Assembly (NCBI RefSeq): GCF_902806455.1
Contig: NZ_CADCWQ010000001.1
Location: 2,232,001 to 2,296,000 of the forward strand
Length of the DNA stretch: 64,000 nt
Source of the DNA: Virgibacillus doumboii
Lineage (GTDB): Bacteria > Bacillota > Bacilli > Bacillales > Amphibacillaceae
Reading direction: 5' to 3'
Shown here: positions 1-8,699 of the stretch, in pieces
Position numbering within the stretch: position 1 is the stretch's first letter
Layout of the letters: each line of letters begins with the position of its first letter
Made by a program: the position numbers and the translations under genes
Notes under the pieces: model-generated
The model's input: the letters and a program-made list of their open reading frames with translations, nothing else
What the model was told of the DNA's origin: nothing
Databases searched by the model: none

Positions 1-2
1 TT

Positions 3-326
3 GTTAAGGGTAAACTTCTGGCGGAAGGAAATCTGGAAAGCCTGGCAAAACAGTTATTTGTAAAAGATACATTTGTCATAACAGTTTCAGCAAATCCGAT
101 TAATGAAGCTATCATCGAAAAGATCCAATCAATCAATGGTGTTAACAAGGTGGAAGATGTACAATCATACCTTGAAGTGTACTGCACCAAAGATGTAACA
201 GCACAAATCAGTAAAATAGTTGTCGAGTCAGGCAGCGCACTCCGTCAAATCAACAACAAAAACTTTGGTCTTGATGAAATTTATCATCGTTACTTTGAAG
301 GGCGTGAGCTTCATGAATCTGTCTAG
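3..326 (+). CDS. ABC transporter ATP-binding protein, C-terminal end (partial)
   Basis: The reading frame is open from the window edge to a TAG at 324-326, giving about 107 residues. It lacks the Walker motifs, which would lie upstream. The visible part fits the C-terminal extension of drug or polysaccharide type ABC-2 ATPases and ends in FGLDEIYHRYFEGRELHESV, a typical tail. The permease gene that follows overlaps its last 14 bases, so the two are almost certainly translated together as one exporter. The substrate cannot be told. Confidence 0.8.
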   Translation, partial: VKGKLLAEGNLESLAKQLFVKDTFVITVSANPINEAIIEKIQSINGVNKVEDVQSYLEVYCTKDVTAQISKIVVESGSALRQINNKNFGLDEIYHRYFEGRELHESV

Positions 327-1350
327 CCGACTAAATAAATTCATCCCGGCATTATCGGGAAAAAAAGAAGAAAAAGCTAATATGAATCGGAATGCTTTTT
401 ATGCCCTTGTCAGAAAAGAATTCACTGACAATATCAAAAGCTGGCGGATCATTATCCTGCTGGCAATTATATTGCTTACCTGTTTTGGTTCCCTTTATAC
501 AGCAGTTACGACTATTCAGGATGCGATTGAAAAAGCGGATGATGCCCAGCGCGTCGGCAAGGACTCCTATCTGTTCCTGAAGCTGTTTACTGTATCAGAT
601 GGGACACTTCCGAACTTTGTAACCTTTGTAACGTTTCTTGGTCCATTACTGGGCATTGCACTTGGTTTTGACGCCATCAATTCAGAACGCAGTAAAGGCA
701 CGCTCAGCAGACTGATGTCGCAGCCCATTCCCCGCGACTATGTCATTAACGCGAAATTTGTTGCGGCACTGCTGCTGAACGTTGTATTGTTCTTTTCACT
801 CGGATTTCTGGTCATGGCATTTGGAATTCTAATCTTGGGCGTACCACCAACATTTGAGGAGTTTGCCAGGGTATTCTGTTTTCTGATTCTGTGTATCACC
901 TATATTGCTTTCTGGCTTAATTTGGGAATTCTGTTTTCCGTATTATTCCGCCAGGCTGCAACGTCTGCACTGTCAAGTATTGCTGTATGGCTCTTTTTCA
1001 GTGTATTTTATAATATGATTGTCAAAGTTATATCAAAATCCATGCTTAATCCCGCTAACATTACAAGTGTGGATCAGGCAATCAGTAAACAGGAAACCGT
1101 TCTGAATATTAACCGGCTGTCACCAAATTACCTGTTTACCGAATCGACGACAACCCTGCTTTCACCCGCGGTACGAAGCCTTGGTCCGCTGACGACAAGA
1201 CAGACAGCAGGAGCAATACCAAGCCCCCTGCCGCTTGATCAAAGCTTACTTCTGATCTGGCCGCAGCTTACCGGACTGATAGCAGGAACAATTATATGTT
1301 TTGCCGTTTCCTATTTATTGTTTATGCGCCAGGAAATCCGGTCAAATTAA
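313..1350 (+). CDS. ABC-2 type transporter permease
   Basis: About 345 residues with a first membrane segment after KSWRIIILLAI, then several more hydrophobic spans, the last ending near the C-terminus (FAVSYLLFMRQEIRSN). It should be the membrane subunit of an exporter powered by the ATPase just upstream. I chose ATG 313, which has AAGGG at 298-302 and overlaps the ATPase stop; ATG 382 (MNRNAFYALVRKEF) is an alternative that starts right before the conserved N-terminal region. A strong terminator follows, so this is the last gene of its operon. The substrate is unknown. Confidence 0.85.
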   Translation: MNLSSRLNKFIPALSGKKEEKANMNRNAFYALVRKEFTDNIKSWRIIILLAIILLTCFGSLYTAVTTIQDAIEKADDAQRVGKDSYLFLKLFTVSDGTLPNFVTFVTFLGPLLGIALGFDAINSERSKGTLSRLMSQPIPRDYVINAKFVAALLLNVVLFFSLGFLVMAFGILILGVPPTFEEFARVFCFLILCITYIAFWLNLGILFSVLFRQAATSALSSIAVWLFFSVFYNMIVKVISKSMLNPANITSVDQAISKQETVLNINRLSPNYLFTESTTTLLSPAVRSLGPLTTRQTAGAIPSPLPLDQSLLLIWPQLTGLIAGTIICFAVSYLLFMRQEIRSN

Positions 1351-1357
1351 CCAATGC

Positions 1358-1392
1358 ATCGCGCGACTACTTTTGTAGTCGCGCGATTTTTT
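1358..1392 (+). terminator. Rho-independent terminator after the ABC permease
   Basis: A perfect 13-bp stem (1358-1370 with 1375-1387) with a TTTT loop is followed by a T-run. It ends the ABC exporter operon. Confidence 0.9.
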
Positions 1393-1567
1393 GTGCATTT
1401 TGATATTTCTGGTTTGTGAATTAGCTTGCTATGACGTTCTTTAAAATTAATGTGCGATTCAAAAAAATTTCAATTATTGCACATTTAAATGAACACATAA
1501 GCCTTGAAAGAATTACACTAAACGAGTTGACTTTAGATTAATGGTTCATTATTTTATCAACGTATTT

Positions 1568-2047
1568 GAAAGATAATGCGCAGTAACTTGAAAGTTCTTT
1601 ATACCCGCCGTCCAGTATCGCTCCGGGCGGATGCTTTCCGCGGGCACGGTCTCAGCCTCCTCGAGAAGGGTGCTCGTCGTGTTGCGAGTGTTTTCAGAGA
1701 AGCAGCACTCCTCGCAACTCGTAGCATATTCGGTGGATGTTTCGCTCGTCACTCTGCGGGGTCTTCGGACTAGTGCTCTACCCGCAGAAGTCACCTCCCT
1801 CCGCTCACCCGGACTAGTGAAGTGGTGTCATGTATTTTTTAACACGATTCCTACTCCAACTAATAGTTCACTAAAAGTGAAACCAGCGAAGGAAATACAC
1901 GGAGACTCCTGTGGGAGCAGAGGCCTAGGTGAGACCACTGAGTGCGCCAGCACGAAGGGGGCTCATCAGCCGCCCACGGAAAGCGGAGTGTATTTCCGCA
2001 GCGGTGGTCCAACGCTCATATAAAGTTACTGCGCATAATCTATCTTT
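1568..2047. repeat. Compound palindromic intergenic element (about 480 bp)
   Basis: The ends are inverted repeats built on ATAATGCGCAGTAACTT (left, from 1573) and AAAGTTACTGCGCATAAT (right, 2022-2039). Inside are two divergent copies of a GC-rich Bacillaceae intergenic repeat facing each other: the right copy carries GGAGACTCCTGTGGGAGCAG and GCTCATCAGCCGCCCACGG, and the left copy carries the reverse of the same pattern (CTTTCCGCGGGCACGGTCTC). The left copy also holds an extra hairpin (GTTGCGAG to CTCGCAAC, near 1680-1725) that recurs in the element at 28.3 kb. Open frames crossing it look accidental. No gene is seen in the rest of 1393-2220. Confidence 0.8.
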
Positions 2048-2220
2048 TGTGCATAAAAACAACTTCGATATGTACCAAGATTGTCCAGGCAGTAATAATA
2101 AACATTTCCAGTTTGCCGCAGTAAACTGAGCTTATTAGTGAATAAACCTCATAATGAATAAAACATACCCGCCTGCAGACAATATAAGATACAAAAATTG
2201 TGATGAAAGCAGGCCTGATA

Positions 2221-2922
2221 ATGGAACTTTCTGAATTACTGCTTAGAATTGTATTATCATTTATAGTGCTTTTTGCATTAGCAAGAATTATGGGCAGAAA
2301 AGAAATAAGCCAAATGACCTTTTTCAATTTCATTTCTGCGATTGCTATTGGTACCATTGCCGGCAGCCTGGTGACAAGCCAAAATCTGAGCATTCGAAAC
2401 GGGATACTGGCTTTGGCTGGTTGGGCACTCTTCACACTTATCATGGGATTTATTGATATTAAATCCAAAGGTGTACGTAAAGTTACTACCGGCGATCCAT
2501 TAGTTGTTATTAAAGATGGGGAAATTATGGAGAATTCACTTCGTAAGGCAAGATTAAATATGGATTCGCTTACCGCTTTACTAAGGCAAAAAAATGTTTT
2601 CTCCCTGTCAGACGTGGAATTTGCCGTTTTTGAAACAAGTGGTAAACTTTCCGTATTAAAAAAGGAAGAAAAGCAGCCGGCAACAAAAGGTGATATGAAT
2701 ACCCTGAGCACCAAACCGAAAATGTACCCTTCTGCAACAGAAGTTATAGCTGACGGTAAGCCTAATTTAAAAAATCTTTCAAAGTTGGAGCTTGATATGA
2801 ACTGGCTTGAAGATCAGGTTGAAAAAGCCGGTGAAAAAGATTTCTCACAAATTTTTTACGCAGAGGTACAGTCTGATGGAACACTGTATATCGACAGTAA
2901 GGATGATCAAGTGGTTCATTAG
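2221..2922 (+). CDS. DUF421 (YetF family) membrane protein
   Basis: About 233 residues. Three N-terminal membrane spans (LLLRIVLSFIVLFALARI onwards) are followed by the family core RKARLNMDSLTALLRQKNVFSLSDVEFAVFE and a soluble C-terminal half. The family is common in spore formers and has been tied to spore membranes, but its biochemical role is not settled. The ATG at 2221 is preferred over the ATG at 2200 because GCAGG at 2208-2212 is well spaced from it and the product then starts like other YetF proteins. A paralogue lies at 17165-17839. A terminator follows directly. Confidence 0.9.
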   Translation: MELSELLLRIVLSFIVLFALARIMGRKEISQMTFFNFISAIAIGTIAGSLVTSQNLSIRNGILALAGWALFTLIMGFIDIKSKGVRKVTTGDPLVVIKDGEIMENSLRKARLNMDSLTALLRQKNVFSLSDVEFAVFETSGKLSVLKKEEKQPATKGDMNTLSTKPKMYPSATEVIADGKPNLKNLSKLELDMNWLEDQVEKAGEKDFSQIFYAEVQSDGTLYIDSKDDQVVH

Positions 2923-2932
2923 AAGAATACTA

Positions 2933-2975
2933 AAAACAGCCGCAGTCCACTTAAAGGACTGCGGCTGTTTTAGTT
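2933..2975 (+). terminator. Rho-independent terminator after DUF421 gene
   Basis: Sixteen-base arms, AAAACAGCCGCAGTCC (2933-2948) and GGACTGCGGCTGTTTT (2956-2971). The A-rich and T-rich flanks would let it work in both directions. Confidence 0.9.
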
Positions 2976-3107
2976 ACGTTTTCGCACAGCCACCCTACAT
3001 TTTTTGAACACATACAGCAAAACAACCGTAACGCCAACCACTGGCAGCACATATTTTTCTTCTGTTCAGGAAAACTAAATTGAACAATTTTTTAGGGGGT
3101 TATTTTT

Positions 3108-3608
3108 TTGGGTATTTTAAATGGTAAACAAGAGGAAGAACCTTTCCACTCAGGGGAGGTTTTTCATCTCTGGTCGTATTTGCATAGTACAAAAGCAACT
3201 TTGGTAACCATGCAAATCTTGATTAACCACACAGGTGATCATGATTTAAAAATGTTATTGGATGATCTTTTGGAGAACAGCTTTAAGCAGGAAGAGCAGC
3301 AGGTTGAAGCCATATTGAAGGAAACAGGGATCCGATTGCCGCCAGCACCTCCTGACCGGCCGAATGTGGAATTACAGGACATCCCTGCCGGAGCGCGGTT
3401 TAATGATCCGGAAATCAGCTTACTTATTCAAAAAGAACTTGCAACAGGACGCATGTTATGCAGCTATATCATGGGAATTTCTCTCAGAGAAGACATTGGA
3501 GAGATGTTTGGGGAGTTTCACACACAAAAAGCAGAGTATGAAGTGAAACTTTTGCAGTTTACAAAAGAAAAAGGTTGGATTGTGCCCCCGCCAATCAATA
3601 TAAAATAA
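3108..3608 (+). CDS. DUF3231 family protein, single domain
   Basis: A 166-residue helical protein starting at TTG 3108 behind AGGGGGT (3094-3100, 7 bases away). It shows the family pattern [35 protein letters not shown] and a closing [15 protein letters not shown]3231 proteins occur in spore formers and resemble CotF-like spore coat proteins, with no known activity. It is very close to the 6082-6591 protein, and two-domain relatives occur at 25840 and 62607. The MFS gene downstream starts 25 bases later, so co-transcription is likely. Confidence 0.88.
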   Translation: MGILNGKQEEEPFHSGEVFHLWSYLHSTKATLVTMQILINHTGDHDLKMLLDDLLENSFKQEEQQVEAILKETGIRLPPAPPDRPNVELQDIPAGARFNDPEISLLIQKELATGRMLCSYIMGISLREDIGEMFGEFHTQKAEYEVKLLQFTKEKGWIVPPPINIK

Positions 3609-3633
3609 TCGCAATAACGGGAGTGAGAGAACG

Positions 3634-4872
3634 TTGGCAACAAAGAATAAGGGCATGACGATAACGGCAATTGGTTCCATTCCACTGATCATGACACTCG
3701 GAAATTCGATGTTAATCCCCATTTTCCCGGCAATGAAAAATTCCTTGAATATCTCCCAGATGCAGGTAAGTCTGACCATCACTGTATTCTCGATAGCCGG
3801 AGCGGTTTTCATTCCAATTGTAGGCTATTTATCCGACCGGTTTTCCCGTAAAATAATCATCCTTCCTTCCCTTATTTTGTATGGACTCGGGGGACTGCTT
3901 GCCGGATTTGCAGGTGCTACTTTTTCACATGCCTACATATGGATACTGATTGGCAGGGTTATCCAGGGAATTGGAGCGGCCGGAACCGCTCCTATTGCCA
4001 TGGCTTTAACCGGAGACTTATTTAAAGGCGGTGAACAAAGCCGTGTGCTAGGAATATTTGAATCTTCAAACGGACTCGGAAAAGTTTTATCACCAATCCT
4101 CGGATCTATCCTCGGTTTAATGGTGTGGCATGCAGTATTTTTTGCCTTTCCGGCACTTTGCCTGGTGGCAGCGGTATTGGTCTGGATTTTTATTAAAGAA
4201 AAAAGGAATCGACAGGCGCCTCCTCCATTTGGCAAATATGTACGGGGACTGCTTGGGGTATTTAAACATGAAGGAAGATGGCTGTTTACAACGTATCTGG
4301 CAGGTGGAACATGTTTATTTACACTATTTGGAATCTTGTTTTACTTATCCGATATTTTGGAGAAAAAATATGATATTGATGGTGTTGTAAAGGGGTTTGT
4401 TCTGGCGATACCACTGCTTATCATGGTAACCACTTCCTATTTAACCGGAAGCAAAATCGGCAAAAACCTGGAAAAAATGAAAAAAATTGCAGTTATTGGA
4501 TTTATACTTATGACAATTTCGTATGCTTCACTAGTATTTTTTGAAAAACTTGTCCCGTTCCTTTTGGTACTTGGAATAAGCAGTGTGGGTGCAGGTCTGA
4601 TCCTGCCATGTGTCAACAGTATCATCACCGGCGCTGTTGGAAAGGAACGAAGAGGATTTGTTTCTTCTCTCTATGGATCTGTCCGGTTTCTCGGTGTTGC
4701 TGCAGGGCCGCCGGTGTTTTCACATTTAATGGAATGGTCAAGAACCGGTATGTTTCTATCACTTGCAGGTTTTACACTCCTTGTTGGTGTGCTCGTATTA
4801 CTATTAATACAAGTTAAGGGAAAAGACGGCAAAGAAAACAAAAAGACCGCGTTTCGCTATAAATATATTTAA
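3634..4872 (+). CDS. MFS transporter, DHA1-type drug exporter family
   Basis: 412 residues with about twelve membrane spans. The MFS loop motif is visible as [10 protein letters not shown] near residue 65, and motif C-like glycine-rich sequence follows ([19 protein letters not shown]). The family exchanges protons for drugs or metabolites; the substrate is not predictable. TTG 3634 is used, with GGGAGTGAG at 3619-3627. The stop codon overlaps the stop of the convergent YitT gene by 3-4 bases, so no separate terminator fits between them. Confidence 0.9.
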   Translation: MATKNKGMTITAIGSIPLIMTLGNSMLIPIFPAMKNSLNISQMQVSLTITVFSIAGAVFIPIVGYLSDRFSRKIIILPSLILYGLGGLLAGFAGATFSHAYIWILIGRVIQGIGAAGTAPIAMALTGDLFKGGEQSRVLGIFESSNGLGKVLSPILGSILGLMVWHAVFFAFPALCLVAAVLVWIFIKEKRNRQAPPPFGKYVRGLLGVFKHEGRWLFTTYLAGGTCLFTLFGILFYLSDILEKKYDIDGVVKGFVLAIPLLIMVTTSYLTGSKIGKNLEKMKKIAVIGFILMTISYASLVFFEKLVPFLLVLGISSVGAGLILPCVNSIITGAVGKERRGFVSSLYGSVRFLGVAAGPPVFSHLMEWSRTGMFLSLAGFTLLVGVLVLLLIQVKGKDGKENKKTAFRYKYI

Positions 4873-5480
4873 GATTTACGCCAGCCAAGCATATAGGGCC
4901 TTATAATTTCCATACGAACAACAAAATCGACAATCCTTGTGGAAATCCATTGACTGATGAGAGCCAGAAATATGATTTTCCAGCTGATAACTGCAGCTGT
5001 TATAACAAAAATTGCGGCATTGATGAAAAATAAAGGTCGTCCAGGCAAAATATTTCGGCCATGGGAAATCATGAATGCGATCACGCCGACTCCTCCATTA
5101 GACACCCCTGTTCGCATAAGAATCCCTATTCCGGTGCCAAGAAAAACAGATCCAACTACCAGATCAACGAGCAGGTTTCTATGTATGATTGAAATAAAGG
5201 TCTCGAAAAAATCAACGGACAATGATGTCATGGTAATACCAAGGAAGGTCCATAACCCGAACCGTTTACCGAGATATTTTACCCCAAGGAGCAGCATGGA
5301 AAAATTTACAATCCACAGTGAAGCACCCATACTGATACCGAACCAGTGGTTAAGTAATATTGCTATTCCGCCTGCCCCTCCGGATGGAATCGACTGCGGA
5401 AACAAAAATACACCCATTCCAAATCCCTGAAAGATGCCTCCCAGCATAACGAATGCATACTTTATCATAAAAGATTTCAT
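4869..5480 (-). CDS. YitT family membrane protein, short form
   Basis: 203 residues with five or six membrane spans and the family signatures [16 protein letters not shown] near the N-terminus and [14 protein letters not shown] in the middle. It lacks the C-terminal DUF2179 domain present in full-length YitT proteins such as the one at 35995-36813. The function of the family is unknown. It is transcribed alone, convergent with the MFS gene with overlapping stop codons. Nothing recognisable lies in the 275 bases upstream apart from the leader of the next gene. Confidence 0.85.
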   Translation of the reverse strand: MKSFMIKYAFVMLGGIFQGFGMGVFLFPQSIPSGGAGGIAILLNHWFGISMGASLWIVNFSMLLLGVKYLGKRFGLWTFLGITMTSLSVDFFETFISIIHRNLLVDLVVGSVFLGTGIGILMRTGVSNGGVGVIAFMISHGRNILPGRPLFFINAAIFVITAAVISWKIIFLALISQWISTRIVDFVVRMEIIRPYMLGWRKS

Positions 5481-5755
5481 GAGAAACTCCTAAATAATTA
5501 CATATTTATGGGACAACCTCCTCTTAATTCTATTCTAACAATATGTTAATTAGTACCAAAAAGTAAAAACCCAGCTGGAAACCCGGCCCGATTTATAGTT
5601 GAATTACCGCCATTCTCACCATGTTTCTTAATAAAAAATGGTAATAAGTGAGTGGTGTTAATTGATTTACAGGAGGCAAAATAAAGTTGTGAGTGAGTAT
5701 GAGTTAAATCATAAACTGATTCTGGTACAAATCTTTTTGTAAAGGAGGTAAGACA

Positions 5756-5950
5756 TTGGCTGAAGTAACCGTCTTCACGGACGAAACAGGATCCGAACTG
5801 CAGCAAGTTGAGCAGTTCTTAATCCAGATGGACGGAATTGAACGCGTCTTAGCTGATACAGACGATGGAGAGTTAAAGATTGAATTTGATGAAAACACGA
5901 TTTCAGGAAGACGAATAATTGGTACACTGCAAAATCAGTACTACCAATAA
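5756..5950 (+). CDS. Small protein with ferredoxin-like (HMA-like) fold pattern
   Basis: 64 residues from TTG 5756 behind an excellent AAAGGAGGT site. The alternation VTVFTDETG, helix, GIERVLADTDDGELKIEFDE, helix, IIGTLQNQ looks like the beta-alpha-beta-beta-alpha order of heavy-metal-associated domains, but there is no CxxC metal site. The function is unknown. It stands alone and is closed by a terminator. Confidence 0.75.
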   Translation: MAEVTVFTDETGSELQQVEQFLIQMDGIERVLADTDDGELKIEFDENTISGRRIIGTLQNQYYQ

Positions 5951-5960
5951 CATATTGTAT

Positions 5961-5995
5961 AAAAAGCCTGTCATGTCGGCAGGCTTTTATAATTC
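5961..5995 (+). terminator. Rho-independent terminator
   Basis: Stem AAAAGCCTG (5962-5970) with CAGGCTTTT (5980-5988), then a T-rich tail. Confidence 0.85.
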
Positions 5996-6081
5996 TTTTT
6001 CCTGAATGGAGCGAAAAAAGTAGGGCAATCTAAATGCGGAAGGATGTTACCATGTACAAGAATATTTTAAGGAGGATGAAA

Positions 6082-6591
6082 ATGGGAGTTTTAGGCGGGA
6101 ATCCCAAAGATGAACCAATGCACTATGGCGAGGTGTATGGAACATGGGCGTTTTTAACTGCAGCAAAAGGGGTGGTTGCAGGTAACCAAACACAGTTAAA
6201 CCACGCTGGGGACGAAGATTTGCGAAAATTGCTTGACGAGGTGATTCAGGCTGCGCAACAAGAGATTAAGCAGGTGGAAACCTTATTAAAAAATAATGGT
6301 GTTGGTTTGCCGCCAACACCCCCGGAACGTCCGAAAGCTTCCTTGGAAGATATTCCTGCGGGAGCGCGCATTCTGGACCCGGAAATCGCAGTTACTGTAT
6401 CCGGTGAAATTGCCGCTGGATTAGTGTCATGCAGCAAGATTATCGGTCAATCAACCCGGGAAGACATCGCTATGATGTTCGGGCAATTCCATTCACAAAA
6501 AGCAGCACTGGGGGCAAAAGCACTCAGATTAATGAAAGAGAAAGGCTGGTTAGTAGCTCCTCCATTACACCAAAGTAAAGTGGATGATTAA
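6082..6591 (+). CDS. DUF3231 family protein, single domain
   Basis: 169 residues, with the same architecture as the 3108-3608 protein (EPMHYGEVYGTWAFL, LPPTPPERP, IPAGARILDPEI, MKEKGWLVAPP). ATG 6082 has AAGGAGG at 6069-6075, so the longer frame from 6034 is not needed. The two single-domain copies lie within 3 kb of each other, separated by the MFS and YitT genes, which suggests an old local duplication. It is expected to be helical and perhaps spore-associated; no enzymatic residues are recognised. Confidence 0.88.
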   Translation: MGVLGGNPKDEPMHYGEVYGTWAFLTAAKGVVAGNQTQLNHAGDEDLRKLLDEVIQAAQQEIKQVETLLKNNGVGLPPTPPERPKASLEDIPAGARILDPEIAVTVSGEIAAGLVSCSKIIGQSTREDIAMMFGQFHSQKAALGAKALRLMKEKGWLVAPPLHQSKVDD

Positions 6592-6607
6592 TAATTGATA
6601 ATAGAAA

Positions 6608-6646
6608 AAGAGAACAGAAATCCCATGCGAGACTGTTCTCTTCCCC
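6608..6646. terminator. Bidirectional terminator between DUF3231 and VOC genes
   Basis: AAGAGAACAG (6608-6617) pairs with CTGTTCTCTT (6633-6642). It sits between two convergent genes, with A-rich sequence on one side and pyrimidines on the other. Confidence 0.65.
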
Positions 6647-6652
6647 TTCACC

Positions 6653-7051
6653 TTAATAAACCATATCTGAATCGTAATAATACTTGAATTCCAGTAAATT
6701 TTTTGCCGGATCGATCAGGAAAAATGTTTTATGTTCCTCCTGCTTTCCTTCAAACCGTGTCATCGGCTTTTTAAAGAAAGGAAGTTCCGCTTTAGTCGCA
6801 TACTCCAGCGTTTGATCGTATTCTCCTTTTTCCAAAAAAGTTACACCAAAATGGCGCGGATACATTTTCGGCTGTTCATCCACATTTTCCGGACTCAAAT
6901 GGCAAACAACCTGATCACCAAAAAAGTCAAATGTTACACGATCATCGTACCTCCTAGCCAGTTTACAGCCTAATTTCTCATAAAACGATGCCGTCTCATC
7001 CAGTTCTTTACATGGTATCGCCAAATGAAATACTTTATTTGTATTTCGCAT
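6653..7051 (-). CDS. VOC (glyoxalase-fold) family protein
   Basis: 132 residues with two beta-alpha-beta-beta-beta modules of the vicinal-oxygen-chelate fold. Candidate metal ligands are H9 (FHLAIP), the central HFGVTF histidine and the late glutamate of LLEFKYYYD. It is the third gene of the yitC-yitD operon, starting one base after the yitD stop, with its ribosome site AAGGAGG inside the end of yitD. That position suggests a role linked to sulfolactate or a related hydroxy-acid, but no substrate can be named. Confidence 0.85.
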   Translation of the reverse strand: MRNTNKVFHLAIPCKELDETASFYEKLGCKLARRYDDRVTFDFFGDQVVCHLSPENVDEQPKMYPRHFGVTFLEKGEYDQTLEYATKAELPFFKKPMTRFEGKQEEHKTFFLIDPAKNLLEFKYYYDSDMVY

Positions 7052-7052
7052 G

Positions 7053-7844
7053 TTAATCCTCCTTATTTACAACAAACATATTTGAAAACATATTAAACGT
7101 ATCTGAGCGCAATCCTAAACGTAACGTTTCCAGTGCGATTACATCTGATAAAGCTATATTGGCAAGGTTGACATTTGCCCCCACCTGTTGAATAAAAAAG
7201 GATTGCATTTTTTTCGTTGGTGCCTCAAAAATTAAGCTTTCGAATGGAATATCGGAGTCAGCAATTTGCTCAAAAATATCCATTCGAATATCCCCATCTT
7301 CACGGCACATTCCACTTGTTCCGCTTTCCCTTGATTCGGTAATGACTTTTGTTGCACCGGCCGCTAGATCTTCATAAATATTTTCAATCCATTCAAAAGA
7401 ATCCTGCTCATCCGACTTTAGCGAATTCTTATTTCCCACTTCGCTAAACACTGTAAATTCCTTTGAGAATTCCTTAATGTACGCTGCTTTCTCGCTGTTG
7501 GAAATTGGAAAAGTTCCATTAGAAACTTCCACATAATTGCAGTGAAATGATTTACAGTAGTTATAAAACTCCTCGATCCTATTCTGGCTCAAAAATTTTT
7601 CAAATAACGTACCACCGAAAAAAAATTCAATGTCATGTTCCCGCAGACAATCTATTTTTTTTCGTAAAAATTTCGTTATCAATGAAGTACCCCATCCAAA
7701 CTTTACAAAATCAATATATTCACTCGAACTGCGGATTGTATCCAGAAATAATTCCAATGGAGTTCCATTATCTATCAGGATGGTTAATCCATTGTCTCTT
7801 GGCTTTCCTTCCCTGGCAGGCAAAATCAGCCCTGTTTCCGTCAT
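7053..7844 (-). CDS. yitD: Phosphosulfolactate synthase
   Basis: 263 residues. This enzyme adds sulfite to phosphoenolpyruvate to give phosphosulfolactate. Family landmarks are the (beta-alpha)8 barrel start TILIDNGTPLELF, VKFGWGTSL, FFFGGTLFE, YVEVSNGTFPIS, TESRESGTSG and IFEAPTKKMQ. In Bacillus subtilis the equivalent yitC and yitD genes serve sulfolactate storage in the spore; archaea use the homologue ComA for coenzyme M. The start ATG overlaps the yitC stop (ATGA), so the two are coupled. The VOC gene follows. Confidence 0.93.
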   Translation of the reverse strand: MTETGLILPAREGKPRDNGLTILIDNGTPLELFLDTIRSSSEYIDFVKFGWGTSLITKFLRKKIDCLREHDIEFFFGGTLFEKFLSQNRIEEFYNYCKSFHCNYVEVSNGTFPISNSEKAAYIKEFSKEFTVFSEVGNKNSLKSDEQDSFEWIENIYEDLAAGATKVITESRESGTSGMCREDGDIRMDIFEQIADSDIPFESLIFEAPTKKMQSFFIQQVGANVNLANIALSDVIALETLRLGLRSDTFNMFSNMFVVNKED

Positions 7845-8533
7845 ACATTAACCCTCACAATCATCGGTGTTTTGCCAGTCCCATTCATCTTCATGACAAA
7901 ATCCGTAGTCATTTCTTCGATACAAGCCAATACATCTTCACGTTTAAAGGCCGGATTATCCTCATCAAAAAACTTTCTGGCCACATGGGAATTTTTAATC
8001 CGTTCCATTACCTCCCCAACCGGAATACTATTGGAATCCTCTAATATGCTCTTAATGTATGCTGCACAAGCAAGATCATCATCTCCACTCGGATGGGATG
8101 CAACAATGTTGACAACCGGCTGTTTTTCTTTTGCCATTAACCGACGAACATATTCCGCGGTAGTTCTTGCATTTGTAAATCCAGTAACGAGCACATCATT
8201 GGATGACAAACAGTTTAATGCAGCTTGCACCCCGTTCGTTGTTTTTTGCACAAGTGCCCTACCGGAAAGGTTTTGCTGCAGTATATTGTACGGGGAGTTA
8301 TCCAAATCAAACCCTTCTATCGCCAAACCATTAGTTTCCCCTGCCAGGAGATATGCCGGGTTTTCCGTCTTAATCCGAAATGCATCCTCAGTTGTCTCAA
8401 CAAGAGATATGTGTGTTACGCCTTTTTGAAGGGCATAATGAGCCACCGTAAATGCCCGAATCACATCAACGACAATTGTAATATGCGCATCTTCTAAAGG
8501 GGCTGATCTGCCCTGATAAATATTAATCTGCAT
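7841..8533 (-). CDS. yitC: 2-phosphosulfolactate phosphatase
   Basis: 230 residues, the ComB family. It removes phosphate from phosphosulfolactate to yield sulfolactate. The typical start VVDVIRAFTVAHYALQKG, the LLAGETNGLAIEGFDLDNSP block and VQKTTNGVQAAL are present, with VTGFTNARTTAEYV in the middle. It is the first gene of yitC-yitD-VOC and is divergent from cysH across 166 bases. Its own promoter is not clear; a weak sporulation-type match (AC, 16 bases, AATATACTT on the minus strand) can be read but is not convincing. Confidence 0.93.
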   Translation of the reverse strand: MQINIYQGRSAPLEDAHITIVVDVIRAFTVAHYALQKGVTHISLVETTEDAFRIKTENPAYLLAGETNGLAIEGFDLDNSPYNILQQNLSGRALVQKTTNGVQAALNCLSSNDVLVTGFTNARTTAEYVRRLMAKEKQPVVNIVASHPSGDDDLACAAYIKSILEDSNSIPVGEVMERIKNSHVARKFFDEDNPAFKREDVLACIEEMTTDFVMKMNGTGKTPMIVRVNV

Positions 8534-8641
8534 TGATATTTCTCCTTACATTTCAGCATACAAAAAGTATATTCGCCCAGTTCATATCCGTGAATTATAG
8601 TTATATAATCGTTTTAACAATCTGAAATCGAATTGAATAGA

Positions 8642-8671
8642 TTGACTTTAGGGCAAATGACTAGCTAGAAT
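8642..8671 (+). promoter_or_regulatory. Predicted sigma-A promoter of cysH
   Basis: TTGACT (8642-8647) and TAGAAT (8666-8671) are 18 bases apart and lie 29 bases before the cysH start. Confidence 0.55.
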
Positions 8672-8699
8672 AATAAATATACAAAGCGAGGGGGAGAAA

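Noticed and set aside
1549..2129. Several open frames of 60-130 codons on both strands
   Set aside because: All lie in the palindromic element, lack ribosome sites and have no recognisable protein pattern.
2990..3075. Minus-strand frame reading like a short hydrophobic segment with a basic tail (LPVVGVTVVLLYVFKK)
   Set aside because: It resembles an LPxTG-type anchor remnant, but there is no start or ribosome site and the rest of any gene is absent.
5689..5742. A 17-codon frame (GTG start) before the 5756 gene, with AGGAGG upstream and its stop overlapping the next ribosome site
   Set aside because: AGGAGG is 12 bases away and no hairpin pairs with the downstream site. It could be a coupled leader but support is too thin.
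8534..8600. Sigma-K promoter for yitC
   Set aside because: Expected by analogy with spore expression in B. subtilis, but the best match has two mismatches in the -10 element and the -35 is only AC; not enough to call.
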